Assembly (NCBI GenBank): GCA_030549495.1 | Contig: JAUIRK010000144.1 | Span: 62,001 to 126,000 of the forward strand | Reading direction: 5' to 3' | Length of the DNA stretch: 64,000 bases | Source: Nectonema munidae | Taxonomy: Eukaryota; Nematomorpha; Nectonematoida; Nectonematidae | Shown: positions 1-13,620 of the stretch, one piece after another | How the letters are laid out: each line of letters begins with the position of its first letter | How positions within the stretch are numbered: the first letter of the stretch is position 1 | Notes under the pieces: model-generated | What the model was told of the DNA's origin: nothing | Seen by the model: only the letters and a program-made list of their open reading frames with translations | Databases searched by the model: none | Position numbers and translations under genes: made by a program

Positions 1-373
1 CAATAGGAAATGGCACATATTTAGACTTATTTTTTCTAGCTGATCTCTGATGCACAGCTTGTGGGCAGGGCCGGATTAAAGATAAATAGGGCCTGTGGCT
101 TTTTTCAACGCGGGGCCCCATGAACTTTAGCCCTCCAAAAATTCCAGCAATTATAATTTAAATTCAGGTTTTCATTCAATTAGTTTACAATTTTCACTTT
201 TATTTACAGACAACAGACAGTGACATTTATATATAATGCAGTATACAATTCGTTGACTCAAATATTGAGTAGGGTACAGTAAAAAAAGTCACTTAAAAAA
301 CAACAAAAATTTTGTTTCTATAAATCGATCATAATTTATGTTTCATTAAAATGAATTTTTGTTTTTGATGCCA

Positions 374-1726
374 TCAAATCTTAGAAAAAACATGCTTGCG
401 CGATTTTTTCAAAGCAAACTCGTTGATTACACATGACGTATCAATTTGCCGCAACAGATCACTCTCGGCGCCAAGCAAAACAAGGTTATTTAGTCTTTTT
501 TGTTTAATGCATGATCGCAAATGATTTTGGATTAACTTAAGTTTGGAGAACGACCGTTCTCCTGAACAGTTAGAAATCATCAAGGTTAGATATATACGAA
601 GCAAAATATTTGCATTTGGAAATACTGTTTCAAGATTCTTTCTGACAAGAAGCTGGCACATGAGTAATTCCAATGAATTCACGTTGACTTCTCTATCATG
701 ATAATCTTTTTTGTCATTTACACTATTAGAATATGAAGATCTAATATTGAAAGCATTTGAAACTTTTGGAGCTTGTAGAGTTTCTTTTGCAAAGCCTGTA
801 TTGAGGAAAGCTGAAAACTGCAGTAATTCATCAGACAGACTAGCATCAATATCTTTAGGATATGCTTTTTGAACATCTTTGGCTTTTTCAATAATTTCTT
901 CAGTCGAGAGCTCTTTAAGCTTTCGAAGAAATCCAAACTTTAAAGCTACGGTAGTATATGCACATAGGCGTTTTTGTAATTCAGCATGTAAATTGTCGAT
1001 TATCACAAGAAACGTGCCTGTACGAAACGCACTGCTTGGAGTCTGTTTCATTTCCGGCTCTGATCCAGGTCGATCATAACGGCGATTTCTTGTACGCACC
1101 CTTCTTACTTCGCTCAGATAGTGTTCACATTTACTAATTACTTTTCCTTTTTTTTCAAATTCTTCAAATCTTTCTCGAAGCTTGTTAATATACTCAATAA
1201 GGGATTCATAAATATGAACAGCTGAATTAATGTCTTGATCAGCTGATTCCAAAACTTGGGTGCTTGCTTGGAAGCGGTGTAGGATGTGGTGCCCGAAAAT
1301 AGAAAGAATTCCAGATTCCAACCGATTCATGTAGGTAGCTAGTCCTCTGGCTTCATTCCGGATATCAGCTTTCTCTTCACCATTATCAGCAATTTCCTCT
1401 AGAACAGCGTTAATTTCGCTGTAGCCTATAAACAGAGCTTTTGCAGCATCTGCGCGTGCCGACCATCGAGTATCAGACATTCGCTTTACCGTAGGCAATG
1501 CTTTGCTAGAAAGTTGATTAGTCAGAATTTTCCAACGATGCGTCGAAGCGGCGAAAAATGAGTATAACTGTTGAAGAAAACTAAAAAAACCAAAAGCAAG
1601 CTCACAACAGTTCACAGCAGATTGACCAACAAGGTTAAGAGAATGTGCAGCGCATGGAACATATTCGGCAAAACTACATTGCTGCCTAATGATTGCCTGC
1701 ATGACATTGTATCTACCACTCATGTT
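374..1726 (-). pseudogene. hAT transposase, C-terminal part with dimerisation domain
   Basis: A long open frame. From SGRYNVMQAIIRQQCSFAEY and VPCAAHSLNLVGQSAVNCC (family motif CAAHSLNL) it runs to ISNCSGERSFSKLKLIQNHL and RSCIKQKRLNNLVLLGAESD, the hAT C-terminal dimerisation motif. The apparent N-terminal 28 codons of this ORF (to 1810) belong to the inserted element. The long undamaged frame suggests fairly recent activity. Confidence 0.88.
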
Positions 1727-3114
1727 GGTTGGCGGACAAAGGGGGCATGAAAATTTATGAGGATTAACTACATCATACCTCGTTGCAGCAAATGCACGTT
1801 GGAAGCGCACTAGACAAGCCTCGTTGCATACATGTTGTACGGTCAGTACTTATATATCGTTAAGACATATTGGATGAGTTTTAAGCGAGCTTAGGCTGTA
1901 GAAAAAGTCCCAACCGTAAAAAAAACAAAATATCTTATTACAATATATTTTTAGAAAAACAACTTCACAATAATCACGTGTATGCTTAAAAACACAAAAG
2001 TTTTCTTTAAAACACTTACCATCACGAACAAAGTTATTCTACTGTGAAATCACGAAATAGTACAAGGAACATTTTAGATTTTGAAGTTTATGCTAAACAA
2101 CTTGTTTTTGTACACGTGAAAAAAAGAAAAAGCTTAGCGAGAAGCGTACGAGCAAAAAGTTAATATAAAACTACTGATAATATTACAATCAACAAAATAG
2201 AGAAAGATACAATACTTCTTGTACAATAACCACCATTCTAGTTGTATAAATGCAATAAATTTTTTCTCTAGAACATCATAATCATAGTCTTTATTGTAGG
2301 GGTAATGAGGGTTAATTCATTATACAAAATCATGGAAATTCAATTAAAAAACCTTGCATTGTAATATATTTATTTAAACATAACAAAATCAATTGTAAAA
2401 AGATAGTTGTAACTGATTATTTATCAGTTATGTTAATATGATTTAAAAATTGAAAGTCAAGAGGAATTTCGAATTTTGTATCTCTTGGAGGGTTCGTTCT
2501 TTTTCTGTTTCTTCGTATAAATCTTTTCAATGTCTCCGGTCTTGGTAGAGTATCTCATCGATCTTGATCAATGTCACTTATATAGTCACTTGGAAAATAT
2601 TAAAACTCCTGCAAAAAGTTACTAAAGTTAATAGAAAAATTTTCTAAAATTGAAACTAACCTTTACAATTACGACTTCTGTGAAGGGTACATACCAATCT
2701 TTCGGACTTTTTTGCTGGGAAAAAATAATGATATAAAATACATATAAATTAAATGATTTTTCTTACTGCTCCCTTCCTCATAATATGAAAAACCATCGAT
2801 GAAAACCATAATGGATAAAGTTTTAATAATAAATAAACCCCAATAAGAAAAATTGTATAAATGTAGATTTGTATTTAACTGTCAGCTATGCAAAACTTCC
2901 TGCTTAAGAAGGAAATTAAAAGCTTTAAAGACATCTTTTTTAAAGACATCTACGCATTCAACATGTATGCAACAAAGCCTACGCATTCAGCATGTATGCA
3001 ACAAAGCTTGTCTAGTTCGTAATGACCGTCACATGTTTCTAACGTCCATTTGCTGCAACGAGGTATGATGTAGTTAATCCCCATAAATTTTTATGCCTCC
3101 TTTGTCCGCCAACC
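1727..3114. mobile_element. Nested DNA transposon (non-autonomous, about 1.39 kb) inside hAT transposase
   Basis: Inverted ends GGTTGGCGGACAAAG (1727) and CTTTGTCCGCCAACC (3114) continue as an inverted repeat of about 100 bp (1727-1830 against 3000-3114). They are flanked by a perfect 8-bp duplication CTCATGTT (1719-1726 and 3115-3122). Removing it brings the two halves of the transposase together in frame. The interior has no convincing coding region. The 8-bp duplication suggests mobilisation by a hAT-like transposase. Confidence 0.88.
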
Positions 3115-3500
3115 CTCATGTTGCTTGCATTATCATACGATTGTCCACGACAATCAGTAACATCAATGCCTTTGATCTTCAAAAATTCAAGTAAGCTGTC
3201 TGCTAACTCTTTTCCTGTACGACCATGCACTTCAAGAAAAGTCAAAAATCGCTCGACAGGACCTGAGGGCAACACGTAACGAATAATGCAAGTTAGTTGG
3301 TCAACATGAGTAATGTCAGGAGTAGAGTCTACCGACACTGAAAAATACTTAGATGCTTTAACTTCCGTTATAATCTGCTCGTGAACACGATTTGCTAATA
3401 AATCGATGAACTCCTCAGAAATGGTCTTTGATAAATATGATGTGTAGCCTCGTCCTTTGTTAGCATTCTGGTTAATGTGCTGTGCTAGAAACGGATCCAA
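3113..3500 (-). pseudogene. hAT transposase, DUF4371-like catalytic segment
   Basis: Contains YLSKTISEEFIDLLANRVHE, YFSVSVDSTPDITHVDQLTC (likely first catalytic Asp of the RNase H-like core) and DVTDCRGQSYDNASNM. Coding continuity breaks exactly at NM, where a nested element (1727-3114) begins. The next hAT codons resume at 1725 with SGRYNVMQ. The 25 residues past the break are translated from the inserted element's terminal repeat. Confidence 0.85.
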
Positions 3501-3521
3501 TTTAGCAAACAGCTCTAATAT

Positions 3522-4448
3522 TCATAGGTAGTTACCATTTGTTCGAGATCCTATTACTTCATCCGAGCCACGGAAAGGTAAACCACGCTCAGAGAGAAAA
3601 TGAACAATTTCTGTCACTCGCTCAAGCACAGCACGCCAATAGTCACGCTCATCATCAGCCTGTCTAATCAATTCGGAATCAATGCGGCAGCCAGAATCGC
3701 TACGTTGAAGAAGTTTGATCATGAAATCCTTATGAACTGCACTTTTTTCGTGTCGAGAAACACAATAAGACGCATGCTTCCAATTTGTGTAGCCTTGTTT
3801 TCCAAAATTTGTGCTGTCGGTCTTCAATTTACACGCAAAACAGAACAATGTACGCTTTGATGGGGAGTAGCCAAGTTCGAGAATGTTTCTGTTTTGTGAG
3901 ATCATGCGTGTATGTGAACAAACTTTTGTTGCATTGTCTTTTATAATTTTCTCCTTGATATTTAATAGATGATTCCCTGAAATCCGCTTCTATATTTCTA
4001 CACTCACTACTTCCTTTTGCCGCCCAAAATTCTCTTATACTTTCTGAAATAGAATCTGGCCACAACCCCAAGTCACGTGAATATGGATCGGTAGAATTGA
4101 AAGTACATTTGATTCTAAAAATTCATTAGCTATCATGGGTTCTTCTAGCACTATTGTCGGATTCTCATTTGTAGTTGTGGCATTATTATTATTATCAGTG
4201 GAGTGGCATGTGGCATCTTTGTCATGTTGTGCTGGTAATTGTGAATCTGTAATAGTGGACTTAAGGCTGAGCTCAACTACATCGACATTTTCAGACTTGG
4301 GCAAAAAGATATTTGATATTTTTGGAATTTTGCTCAAAACTTCACTTTCTCGTGATTCGCGTCTTTGTTTCATTTTTCTTTTTGCAGCTCCAGAGAGATA
4401 ATTACGATTTTTGCCCCTTTCACGAAATACACCACTTGTAAAATTCAT
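3522..4448 (-). pseudogene. hAT transposase (ZMYM1-like), N-terminal part with TTF zinc finger
   Basis: The start ATG at 4448 gives MNFTSGVFRERGKNRNYLSG, then a Ser/Asn-rich linker. The frame breaks near 4050, and the next frame reads LWPDSISESIREFWAAKGS and CNKSLFTYTH. It shifts again near 3865 to LFCFACKLKTDSTNFGKQGY and WKHASYCVSRHEKSAVHKDF, a TTF-type zinc finger as in ZMYM1/KRBA2-like hAT transposases. A stop near 3520 separates it from the next segment. The order of domains agrees with a single decayed gene. Confidence 0.8.
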
Positions 4449-6040
4449 CTTTTTATTTATCTAAAACGTTTAAACAAAAAATAGCATCATTTTAATTTTT
4501 TTGCAATAAAAAAATTAGTAGCTTAGTTACAGGCGTCTGCAAAGAGGGTGGCAAAATAGGCATTTGCCTTTCTCTAGAAAAATGTAAAAAATTTTCGAAT
4601 GTATAAAATGTATCAAATATAATCAAATATCTAAATGCATAAGATGCATTAGTATCAAGAAAATAAACAAAAAAAATATGATCTAATACATTTTATATAG
4701 ATATCTGGGAGCAGGGCCATGAAGGGCAAAGCCCCCTAAAAAAGTTTGCCCCTCATTCGTCCAAAAATACTTTTTTTCTTCATGCTTGTAAGGCCTATTT
4801 TAGCATAACCTTTTCAAAATTGCATGTCAATATAGATTATAGAAAGAAATTAATTATTTATCTACATTTCCACTTTTATTTATTTCTGTCTTATTTTCTT
4901 TTTTTCAACTTGTTTATTTTCTATAAGCACATCATACATTCTGTTTTATTTTTTTTTTGATAATGATGAGCTAACACACGATCAATAATGTAAACAAAAA
5001 TATATAATTCTATTTCTATATATCGTTGACGATACGCGCATGGACTCTTTTCAAACCTATCATACCATAGCAATGTTTTATAGCAATAAGACTTAATACA
5101 TCCCACTATATCTTAATTGTGTAAAATATTCACGTTACACAACCTAGTTTGATAAGAGCGCAAATCTTGGAAAGGTTTATACCCAATTTCTATCCAGCCT
5201 CTGTCAAAACCTCATATTGCAATATGATTGAGTTGGTATTTAATTAACTTACAATATTCTCCTTAATCATTAATCTTTGAAAAAAAAATTATAAACAAAT
5301 TTATTTTGATAGTGAAACCATATTCAAAAAATTTAGATTTTCAAAAAACTAAACAAGTTAAAAAAAGGTAAAAAATTACTTACTTTTCAGGGTAAACTAA
5401 ATATAAAGATATCGGAAAATATTAAAAATTTTTAAATTTAATCTTTGCCCCCTCTTCAAATAAATTTTCTGGACACACTCTTGCCTGGAAGCATGTATTA
5501 TTATCATAGTATGAAAAATGCATGTTTTTGAATAAAAATCACATTATTTGTTTCACAAATTATTACATTATTTTTATATTTGAAAAAAAAAGTTTGCCCC
5601 TCCCTACATTTTTTTTGCGGACGTCCATGCGCCTTGTATAAACAAACAAAGAAACACTTACAAAATTCAAACGTTGCAAATTACAGATAAAGATAATGTT
5701 AAAAAGATAATGCCAGGCAGGAATAAACTTGAAGAGAGAAGAAAATGAAAAGACAAAAATTACGTCATTCTATTTTGAAGCTCTTTGACAATTTTTGAAC
5801 AATCAATCAAACTTCTCTTCTTTATTATCTTTATGTTATATTTAAATCAATATTATGTATTATATATTCAATATCGTAAAATGCTTAAAAAATATACTTA
5901 AAATAAAAATTTTCAAAAAATATTTTACATACATATTGAAAGCCACATTTCAAAAATTCTACCTAAAAGTTCAAAAAATTTAACTTTAAAATTGCAGTTT
6001 TATTTCATAAAAACTATATGATTGGTTGAAATGTTTATGT
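4449..6040. other. Non-coding 5' part of the hAT element
   Basis: AT-rich, no coding frame recognised. Short GC-richer strings (GGCGTCTGCAAAGAGGG at about 4532, TTTGCCCCTC at about 4750 and 5590, GCGGACGTCC at about 5620) look like ends of another decayed hAT-type insertion, but no target duplication was found. Confidence 0.3.
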
Positions 6041-6049
6041 AATATATAA

Positions 6050-6530
<481 letters not shown>

Positions 6531-6819
6531 CTTTTTGGAAATTTTTACTTGTTTGATTTGAAGAAAGAATTCAACTGTTTTTCAATATTTCTTTTTCATG
6601 ATATATATATATATATCATTAGAAAGCTTATCGTTTGCTACATACTCTAGAATAATTTATTTTTGCAAAAGTTTTAAAAAATTTTAATAAATGGACATTA
6701 CTTCGAAAAATTTTGTCTAAATTTTTGAAAAAATTACGGACCACTTTTTTGTTTAAGCATAATGTGTCTTTTTTAAAAAAAAATTAAATGAAAATGGTGT
6801 CATTGGAAAGGTATACTCT

Positions 6820-7500
6820 TTGTGGTTAACATAGGCTAGGTTATACAAATAAATATATTTTTATTTTTCCAAAATCTGCTTTTATGTGAGGTCAGTCAAG
6901 TTTTATCTAGTTTCAAAAAATACCAATAATAATTAACGTTCTTAATTTATAAAATATTTTTTGAATATTTTATATTCACAAAGGTAAAATATGATTTTTT
7001 ACATTTTAAAATTTCATAGTTAAAGAAAACTGTAAAAAATTAATATATATTTTTTACTTTTTATGGGTCAGTAGTATAGGTCAGTATAATGTTTTTCTAA
7101 TAAATTTAAAATTATTTTTGAAGTGAAAAATGTTGATCGAATGTACAAGATTTGAAGCTATACCCTTTGTGGGTAAAATACGCTAGGTTTTACAAATAAA
7201 TATATTTTTATTTTTTCAAAATCCGCTTTTATGTGAGGTCAGTCAACTTTTATCTAGTTTCAAAAAATACCAATAATTAACGTGATGAGTTTATATATTA
7301 TTTCTTCAAAATTTTATATTCACAAAGGTAGAATATGGGTTTTAACATTTTAAAATGTCATAGTTAAATAAAACTGACGAAAATTAATATATATTTTTTA
7401 CTTTTTATGGGTCAGTAGAGGTCAGTATAATATTTTTCTAATAAATTTTAAATTTTTTTTCAAGTGAAAAATGTCGATTAAATGTAAGAGTTTTGTTTGA
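6820..7500. repeat. Two-copy tandem repeat, about 350 bp unit
   Basis: The strings CTTTTATGTGAGGTCAGTCA, TTTTTTACTTTTTATGGGTC and GTCAGTATAATGTTTTTCTA recur in the same order about 350 bp apart. A partial third copy lies at 9180-9340. Non-coding. Confidence 0.7.
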
Positions 7501-8159
7501 TAATCGTAGTCTACTTTTATTTAGTTTAGATACAACCTTTCTAATTTTTAACGAAGGGCATTCGTTAAAAATTATACCGACAGTGTGCGAAGAATAAATC
7601 ACATTATTGATTGATTTTAGAGCATAACTATGCGAAGAAAGATGAACACATGTTGCATTACGCGTTTGTGAGCGCAGTGAATTCTTATCTCGCATACGCT
7701 TCACCACATCTTTAGCACGCGTGTGTGGTTTATTTTATCGGGCTAGTGTACGCTTAGTTTATTTGTAGTGTTTCTAGCTTAAATCTTAGTCAAATATTAA
7801 AACGCTTGTAACTTTCACATTTCTCAACAAAATGCATCATGCGATATACCAAATTAAAGCATTTTTTATGGCCTTTCAGAATACATTACTTATATCATAA
7901 GTACTTAAGAAATGCCATTTTACTGTTTTTATTTTCCATGGGCTTCATACCATTAATTAGCAGATAAGGGATGCATTTTAAACTAAAGCTCCTTTCATTA
8001 TGACAAATTTTTACCTATATTATGTGACAATTTCCAGCACAATTATAAAGCGACTCTACTCTCAGAATCTAAATTTATTTGTAGATTTTTATAAAATAGT
8101 ATTAGTTTTTCCATTTTTTTTATAAATTAACCTTTGTTTTTTTTATTGGTTAGTATAAT

Positions 8160-9090
8160 GTTTTTCTAATAAATTTAAAATTATTTTTGAAGTAAAAAAT
8201 GTAGATCGAATGTATAAGTTTTGTTGGATAATCGCAGTCCACTATTTATTTTTAGATTTTTATAAAATCATTTTAGTTTTCGGTTTTTTATAAATTAACA
8301 TTAGTTTTTTACTCCTTTTGAATTAACATCCAAAAAGTGTGGGTTTGATTTACACTTTGATTCGAAAAAAATATGTTTTGGATAAATATTATTAAATTTA
8401 AAATTATTTATTGAAGTAAAAATTGTAAACCGAATGTATAAGTTTGTTGGATAATCGCAGTCCACTATTTATTTTTGATTTTTATAAAATCATTTTAGTT
8501 TTCGGTTTTTTATAAATTAACATTAGTTTTTTACTCCTTTTGAATTAATCATCCAAAATTTAATGTGGGTTTGATTTACACTTTGATTCGAAAAAATTTG
8601 TTTTGGATAAATTTTATTAAATTTAAAATTATTTTTGAAGTAAAAAATGTAAACCGAATGTATAAGTTTTGTTGGATAATCGCTAGTCCACTATTTATTT
8701 TTGATTTTGATAAAATCATTTTAGTTTTCGGTTGCTTTTATAAACTAACATTAGCTCTTTACTCCTTTTGACAAATTAATCATCTAAAATTTAAGTGTGG
8801 ATTTGATTTACACTTTGATTCGAAAAAAATTTGTTTTGGATAAAGCGACTTATTATTAGAATTTAAAATTATTTTTGAAGTAAAAAATGTAAACCGAATG
8901 TATAAGTTTTGTTGGATAATCGCAGTCCACTATTTATTTTTGATTTTTATAAAATCATTTTAGTTTTCGGTTTTTATAAATTAACATTAGTTTATAATAA
9001 CCCTTTTGAATTAATCATCCAAAATTTAAGTGTGGGTTTGATTTACACTTTGATTCGTAAAAAAATATGTTTCGGATAAATATTATTTTT
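8160..9090. repeat. Four-copy tandem repeat, about 225-240 bp unit
   Basis: Units start near 8176, 8401, 8628 and 8867. Each carries AAAATTATTTTTGAAGTAAA, GTTGGATAATCGCAGTCCAC and GTGGGTTTGATTTACACTTT-type strings. Copies differ by small indels. No coding potential. Confidence 0.8.
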
Positions 9091-9492
9091 ATTATTGTTT
9101 ACTGCATATAAATTTCTAAAGAGAAGATAAATGGATCAAAATATGTGTTTTAATCAATTTTTCTAAATAAGTAATAGTTAAATAAAACTGTCGAAAATTA
9201 ATATTTATTTTTTTACTTTTTATGGGTCAGTAGTATAGGTCAGTATAATGTTTTTCTAATAAATTTTAAATTTTTTTTCAAGTAAAAAATGTCGATTGAA
9301 TGTACTAGTTTTGTTGGATAACTCGTAGTCTAATTTTATTTAGTTTAGATACAATCTCATCTTAATTTATTAAGAATGTCATTTGAAGAAATATTTTTTC
9401 AGAATAAAGAGATTAGAAAACTCTTCTCTAATATGTAATGATATATTCTCATAACCTGTACGGTTGAACGCGGGTAGACAACTTGAGTGTTA

Positions 9493-10819
9493 TCTCCAAC
9501 CCGTATATTACGATGATTCATCTCCAACCTGTATAATACGATGATTCATCTCCACCCCCAACCTGTATACTACGATGGTTTCTATTCCATGTAAAAATAA
9601 CTAGGGAGACAATGTTCAACTTTCTTTTCACATTCTGCTAGATGTAAGATTTGATATACCTCATTCGGGGGAGACGATGCTACATAAGTTATTACCTATA
9701 TACATTATTCCTGTATACTACGAGGAAATTTTGGTTCATCTCCAACCTGTATACCGCGATAATTCATCTCCAACCTATCAGTTCATATTTTGCTAGATGT
9801 AAGATTTGATATACCTCATTCGGGGAGAGGATGTTAGATAAGTTATTAATTTTTTCACGATATTAAATAATATATTTTATCAAATAATCAAAATAAAATT
9901 CTGTAATGAAAGAATCGAAAAATATTCTTTAAAAAATCAAAAAATATCAAACTTTCTGTTCATATTTTGCTACCTCATACGATGTTACAAAAGTTATTAC
10001 CTATACTTTGCAATTTGCACGATTTTAAATATTATATTTGATTGTAAGGTTTTTTTTTTCGAATAATCAAAGAATCGAAAAATGTTCAAATCAAAAAATA
10101 TTTATTCTTTTTAAATATATCGTTGGCTCCCCTTACTTTTAAAATTGAAAGATAAACCTAGTCTTTAATAATTAATTTTTATCAAATTATGCACATACGA
10201 AACTAAAAGTAAGGGGAGCCAACGATATATTTAAAAAGAATAAATATTTTTTGATTTGAACATTTTTCGATTCTTTGATTATTCGACAAATATAATATTT
10301 AAAATCGTGCAAATTGCAAAGTATAGGTAATAACTTTTGTAACATCGTATGAGGTAGCAAAATATGAACAGAAAGTTTGATATTTTTTGATTTTTTAAAG
10401 AATATTTTTCGATTCTTTGATTACAGAATTTTATTTTGATTATTTGATAAAATATATTATTTAATATCGTGAAAAAATTAATAACTTATCTAACATCCTC
10501 TCCCCGAATGAGGTATATCAAATCTTACATCTAGCAAAATATGAACTGATAGGTTGGAGATGAATTATCGCGGTATACAGGTTGGAGATGAACCATCGTA
10601 GTATACAGGAATAATGTATATAGGTAATAACTTATGTAGCATCGTCTCCCCGAATGAGGTATATCAAATCTTACATCTAGCAGAATGTGAAAAGAAAGTT
10701 GAACATTGTCTCCCTAGTTATTTTTACATGGAATAGAAACCATCGTAGTATACAGGTTTGAGATGAATCATCGTAGTATACAGGTTGGAGATGAATCATA
10801 GTAATATACGGGTTGGAGA
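9493..10819. mobile_element. Large near-perfect palindrome (foldback element)
   Basis: Arms 9493-10141 and 10204-10819 are inverted copies with a loop of about 62 bp. The ends read TCTCCAACC, with a TA on each side (9491 and 10820). The outer third of each arm carries several copies of a 28-30-bp iteron (CAACCTGTATACTACGATGA type). The main difference between arms is a short extra block in the left arm near 9720. No ORF. Confidence 0.85.
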
Positions 10820-11109
10820 TAATTGCTATATGCTTTATTAAAAATCAAAGCTGCTTGCGGGGCCCCCAAAATGCGGGGCCCGTGGCATAAGCCACTTCAG
10901 CCACTAGGTTAATCCGGGCCTGCTTGTGGGTTGTCTCTCATCAAGCTCTCGCAATAATCCGCCATCATGCTCAAGTCTAGTCATAGACTTTGATAACGTT
11001 CCTCTATGGTTTTAATATCTTTCTGAAAACGCTCTCCTTGTTCCTCACTAACATCTCCAAGGTTTTCTAGAAACAATTTTAGTTTTTTTGACAGTTGAAG
11101 GTCAATTTT

Positions 11110-11165
11110 TTGTCGCAAGATGGCATAGGGTCTCGATCCAGATGGTCTGGGTTCGATTCCCAATA
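11110..11165 (+). repeat. tRNA-like SINE head
   Basis: TGGCATAGGGTC (A-box-like) and GGGTTCGATTCCC (B box) are spaced as in a tRNA. There is no folded acceptor stem, so this is a SINE relic and not a tRNA gene. Confidence 0.5.
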
Positions 11166-11170
11166 GTGAC

Positions 11171-12499
11171 TATCGGAGATTATTCTTTCCTTAGATACGA
11201 TACACAAAACTAAAAAATTCTTTGTTATGAAATATGAATTCAAGTCTCGAGTGACATCTACAATTCTGCATTAAACACCATATTTTGCCTATTACAAGCA
11301 ATGAATTGTATATTTTCTCCCAAAAAAATTAAACAAAGAATGATGTGGCTTATATTCGGATTAGAAAATAAATTATTCAGTCTTCTCTTTAATTGACATT
11401 TTGTTTTAAGACCTGTATTTTAATTTTTTTTAAATAATTGTCTATGGCTTTTATTAGAGAGAGGGCTTGTAATTTGCGAACAGGGTATCATATTTTTATT
11501 ATATAAACAAACTATATTTTTATAAATGTAAAAATTATGATTTTATAGAAATTTTTCATTTGTAAATAAATCAAAATGTATTAAACTAGGTATCATATTA
11601 CAGTATTTACAATCTATTTAAATTTTGAAGACAAATAATTGATATTATAAACACCTACTCTGTTTTTTCGCGCCTATAAGTTTCCTTTGTACACGTACCT
11701 CTTTTTATGCATTACCTTTATTCATAAGCCCAATCCGAAGCACGGAAGTTTTGCCCCCCCCCCCCTCTTTCGTCTGGTGAAGATTTCTTAGACACCCAGT
11801 GATTCAAATTAATTATGAATTCAACGACACTGCTTTTATTGCTATTGGTATTATTTGATTTTTATTTTAGATTAATGCTTACTTTATTTATGGGAAGTAC
11901 TTAGACGACTACACCACATATATTTAAAACACATAAAAAAAAAAGTGTTATTCATTTTTTCAATTCTCTCATCATGTTTTAAAATTTTTAATGTTTCAGA
12001 CAAATATCTGCCTTTGTTTAGAAAAATTGTTTCCATTCTTTAATTTACCGTATAAATCATCGCACAAAACAAAGGTCTTCATATTTTTGTACACTTTAAA
12101 AAAATATATTTATTCAATTCAAAGTTATCATCCAAAATTTATTAAAAATATATACAGAATTTGTGTATTAAATTAATTGATTTTTTTAAATACAAATTAT
12201 TTATAAGATAAGTTAATTAAATACTGTAAAAAATAAAATTAAAATTAAATCTCATAAAATTTATAAATATAACAAAAAACAATTATTAATATTATTTCGG
12301 TGAAACAAAATCAAATTTGAAAATAGCATTATGCTTTGGATGTAAACTGTGAAAAAAGTTTCAATATACAAGCGTATATATATATCTTCAAGAAACAGAT
12401 ATATTCAAATACGATCACAATAGAATTGTTGCAAATTGAGCTTACTTTAAAGCAAAAATCAAGAAATCTAAAAGAAAAAACAATAAATTGGTAAAACTG
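11171..12499. other. No recognised feature
   Basis: AT-rich non-coding DNA with a C10-12 tract near 11755. Nothing identified. Confidence 0.5.
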
Positions 12500-12763
12500 T
12501 CAATGTTCAATTGTGTTCAGTAGAATGTTGGGATTGTAAGGGTTCATGCTATTCAGATATCCTTCAGTCATATCATTTTCCATTTTCTTAAGGCATTTTT
12601 TGTACTTTTTTGATTTGCTCCAGTGGCATCCAGATGTAAGATAGTTTTTTTCACAATGAGAATACATTTCCTTGCATTTCACACTTTCAAAATCATAGAA
12701 ACAGCTCTGAGTTTGCAATAACACCTTTTCGTCTTTCGTCATAAGCATTTCATTAAGTTTTAT
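12500..12763 (-). CDS. Candidate terminal exon of an unknown cysteine-rich protein
   Basis: After an ATATTTTAG acceptor an open frame of 87 codons ends at TGA 12500-12502. It contains LQTQSCFYDFESVKCKEMYS, HCEKNYLTSGCHWSKSKKY and KKCLKKMENDM, with five spaced cysteines and a Trp. Codon use and composition look more protein-like than the surroundings. I recognise no family. No upstream exon was identified between 12764 and 22000. Confidence 0.35.
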   Translation of the reverse strand: MKLNEMLMTKDEKVLLQTQSCFYDFESVKCKEMYSHCEKNYLTSGCHWSKSKKYKKCLKKMENDMTEGYLNSMNPYNPNILLNTIEH

Positions 12764-13029
12764 CTAAAATATGAATTTGTTAAACATCATATCTTTGCTT
12801 CATACCAACTATATTTTATATTTAATGATAATAATTTAAAGGAGAGAGGGCACGGTTAATAATTATTAATTGTAAAAAATAGCATTTGCTGTCGTAAATT
12901 TTTTCATATTTACTAAGATAGTCGGTAAAGTTTATTTAGTTAAGTAATAAAGCTGGATAATAATTCGTAAGTAACATGTTTTTTCGTTTTTTTGGTTGTC
13001 AGATGTTCCATTATCTTCAGACAAAAATC

Positions 13030-13620
13030 CTTCTAAGTGTTTTATGAACAAAGACTCCATTACACTAAGAAGAAATTGTTTATCTTCTATAAAAAATTTG
13101 GTTGCAAAAAAATTTTCACAGAATTAGGAAAGTCAGTAAGGGTTTTCATAAAATTGAATAAACACAGAATCAATGAAATCAATATTTTGAAAGATTTCAT
13201 ACGAAACCACAAGTGGGCGTGGAATTCATGTTGTTTCATAAGCCATAGTGAATGATGATAAATAATATTATCATTGAAGAAACTTCATACCAGAAGCTTT
13301 CGAAAAGTAATTTTCATTCGTTTATAAAAATTAAAGATAACTCTTGACCATAACACTTGAAACTATGACACTTATGAAGACACTAGATAAAGTTTGTATA
13401 TCAAAGTCTGAAGTATACAACAAAGTCACCAGTTTAGATGCACCTAAATAACATTTAACCTATTTTCTTTAAAAAACTAGTAAATGTTATCACAGAATGA
13501 TTAACTATTCTATATAACAAGTCTCTAGTAGAATGTAAACTTTAACAGTGATGAAAAATAAATTGTAACACACCAATTTTCAAAAAAGGCAAATTTAAAA
13601 AAATTCTTGAGAGTCTTCAA
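13030..13620 (+). mobile_element. Heavily decayed LINE ORF2 fragment
   Basis: A 72-codon frame (13037-13255) has linker-like KKLFIFYKKFGCKKIF, and later strings KSEVYNKVTSLDAPK (about 13408) and TNFQK in shifting frames. These parallel the linker and RT entry of the LINE at 26700-27180 (KLSNLDTSKSPR). Many stops; low confidence. Confidence 0.4.

Noticed and set aside
879..1079. 66-codon plus-strand frame
   Set aside because: Shadow of the minus-strand hAT transposase.
4530..5640. Possible hAT-like insertion bounded by GCAAA-containing ends
   Set aside because: Inverted similarity is short and no target duplication was found.
11110..11165. Possible tRNA gene (and similar spots at 14535, 28770, 44935, 59765)
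   Set aside because: A and B boxes are present, but no full cloverleaf or acceptor stem; they read as SINE heads.
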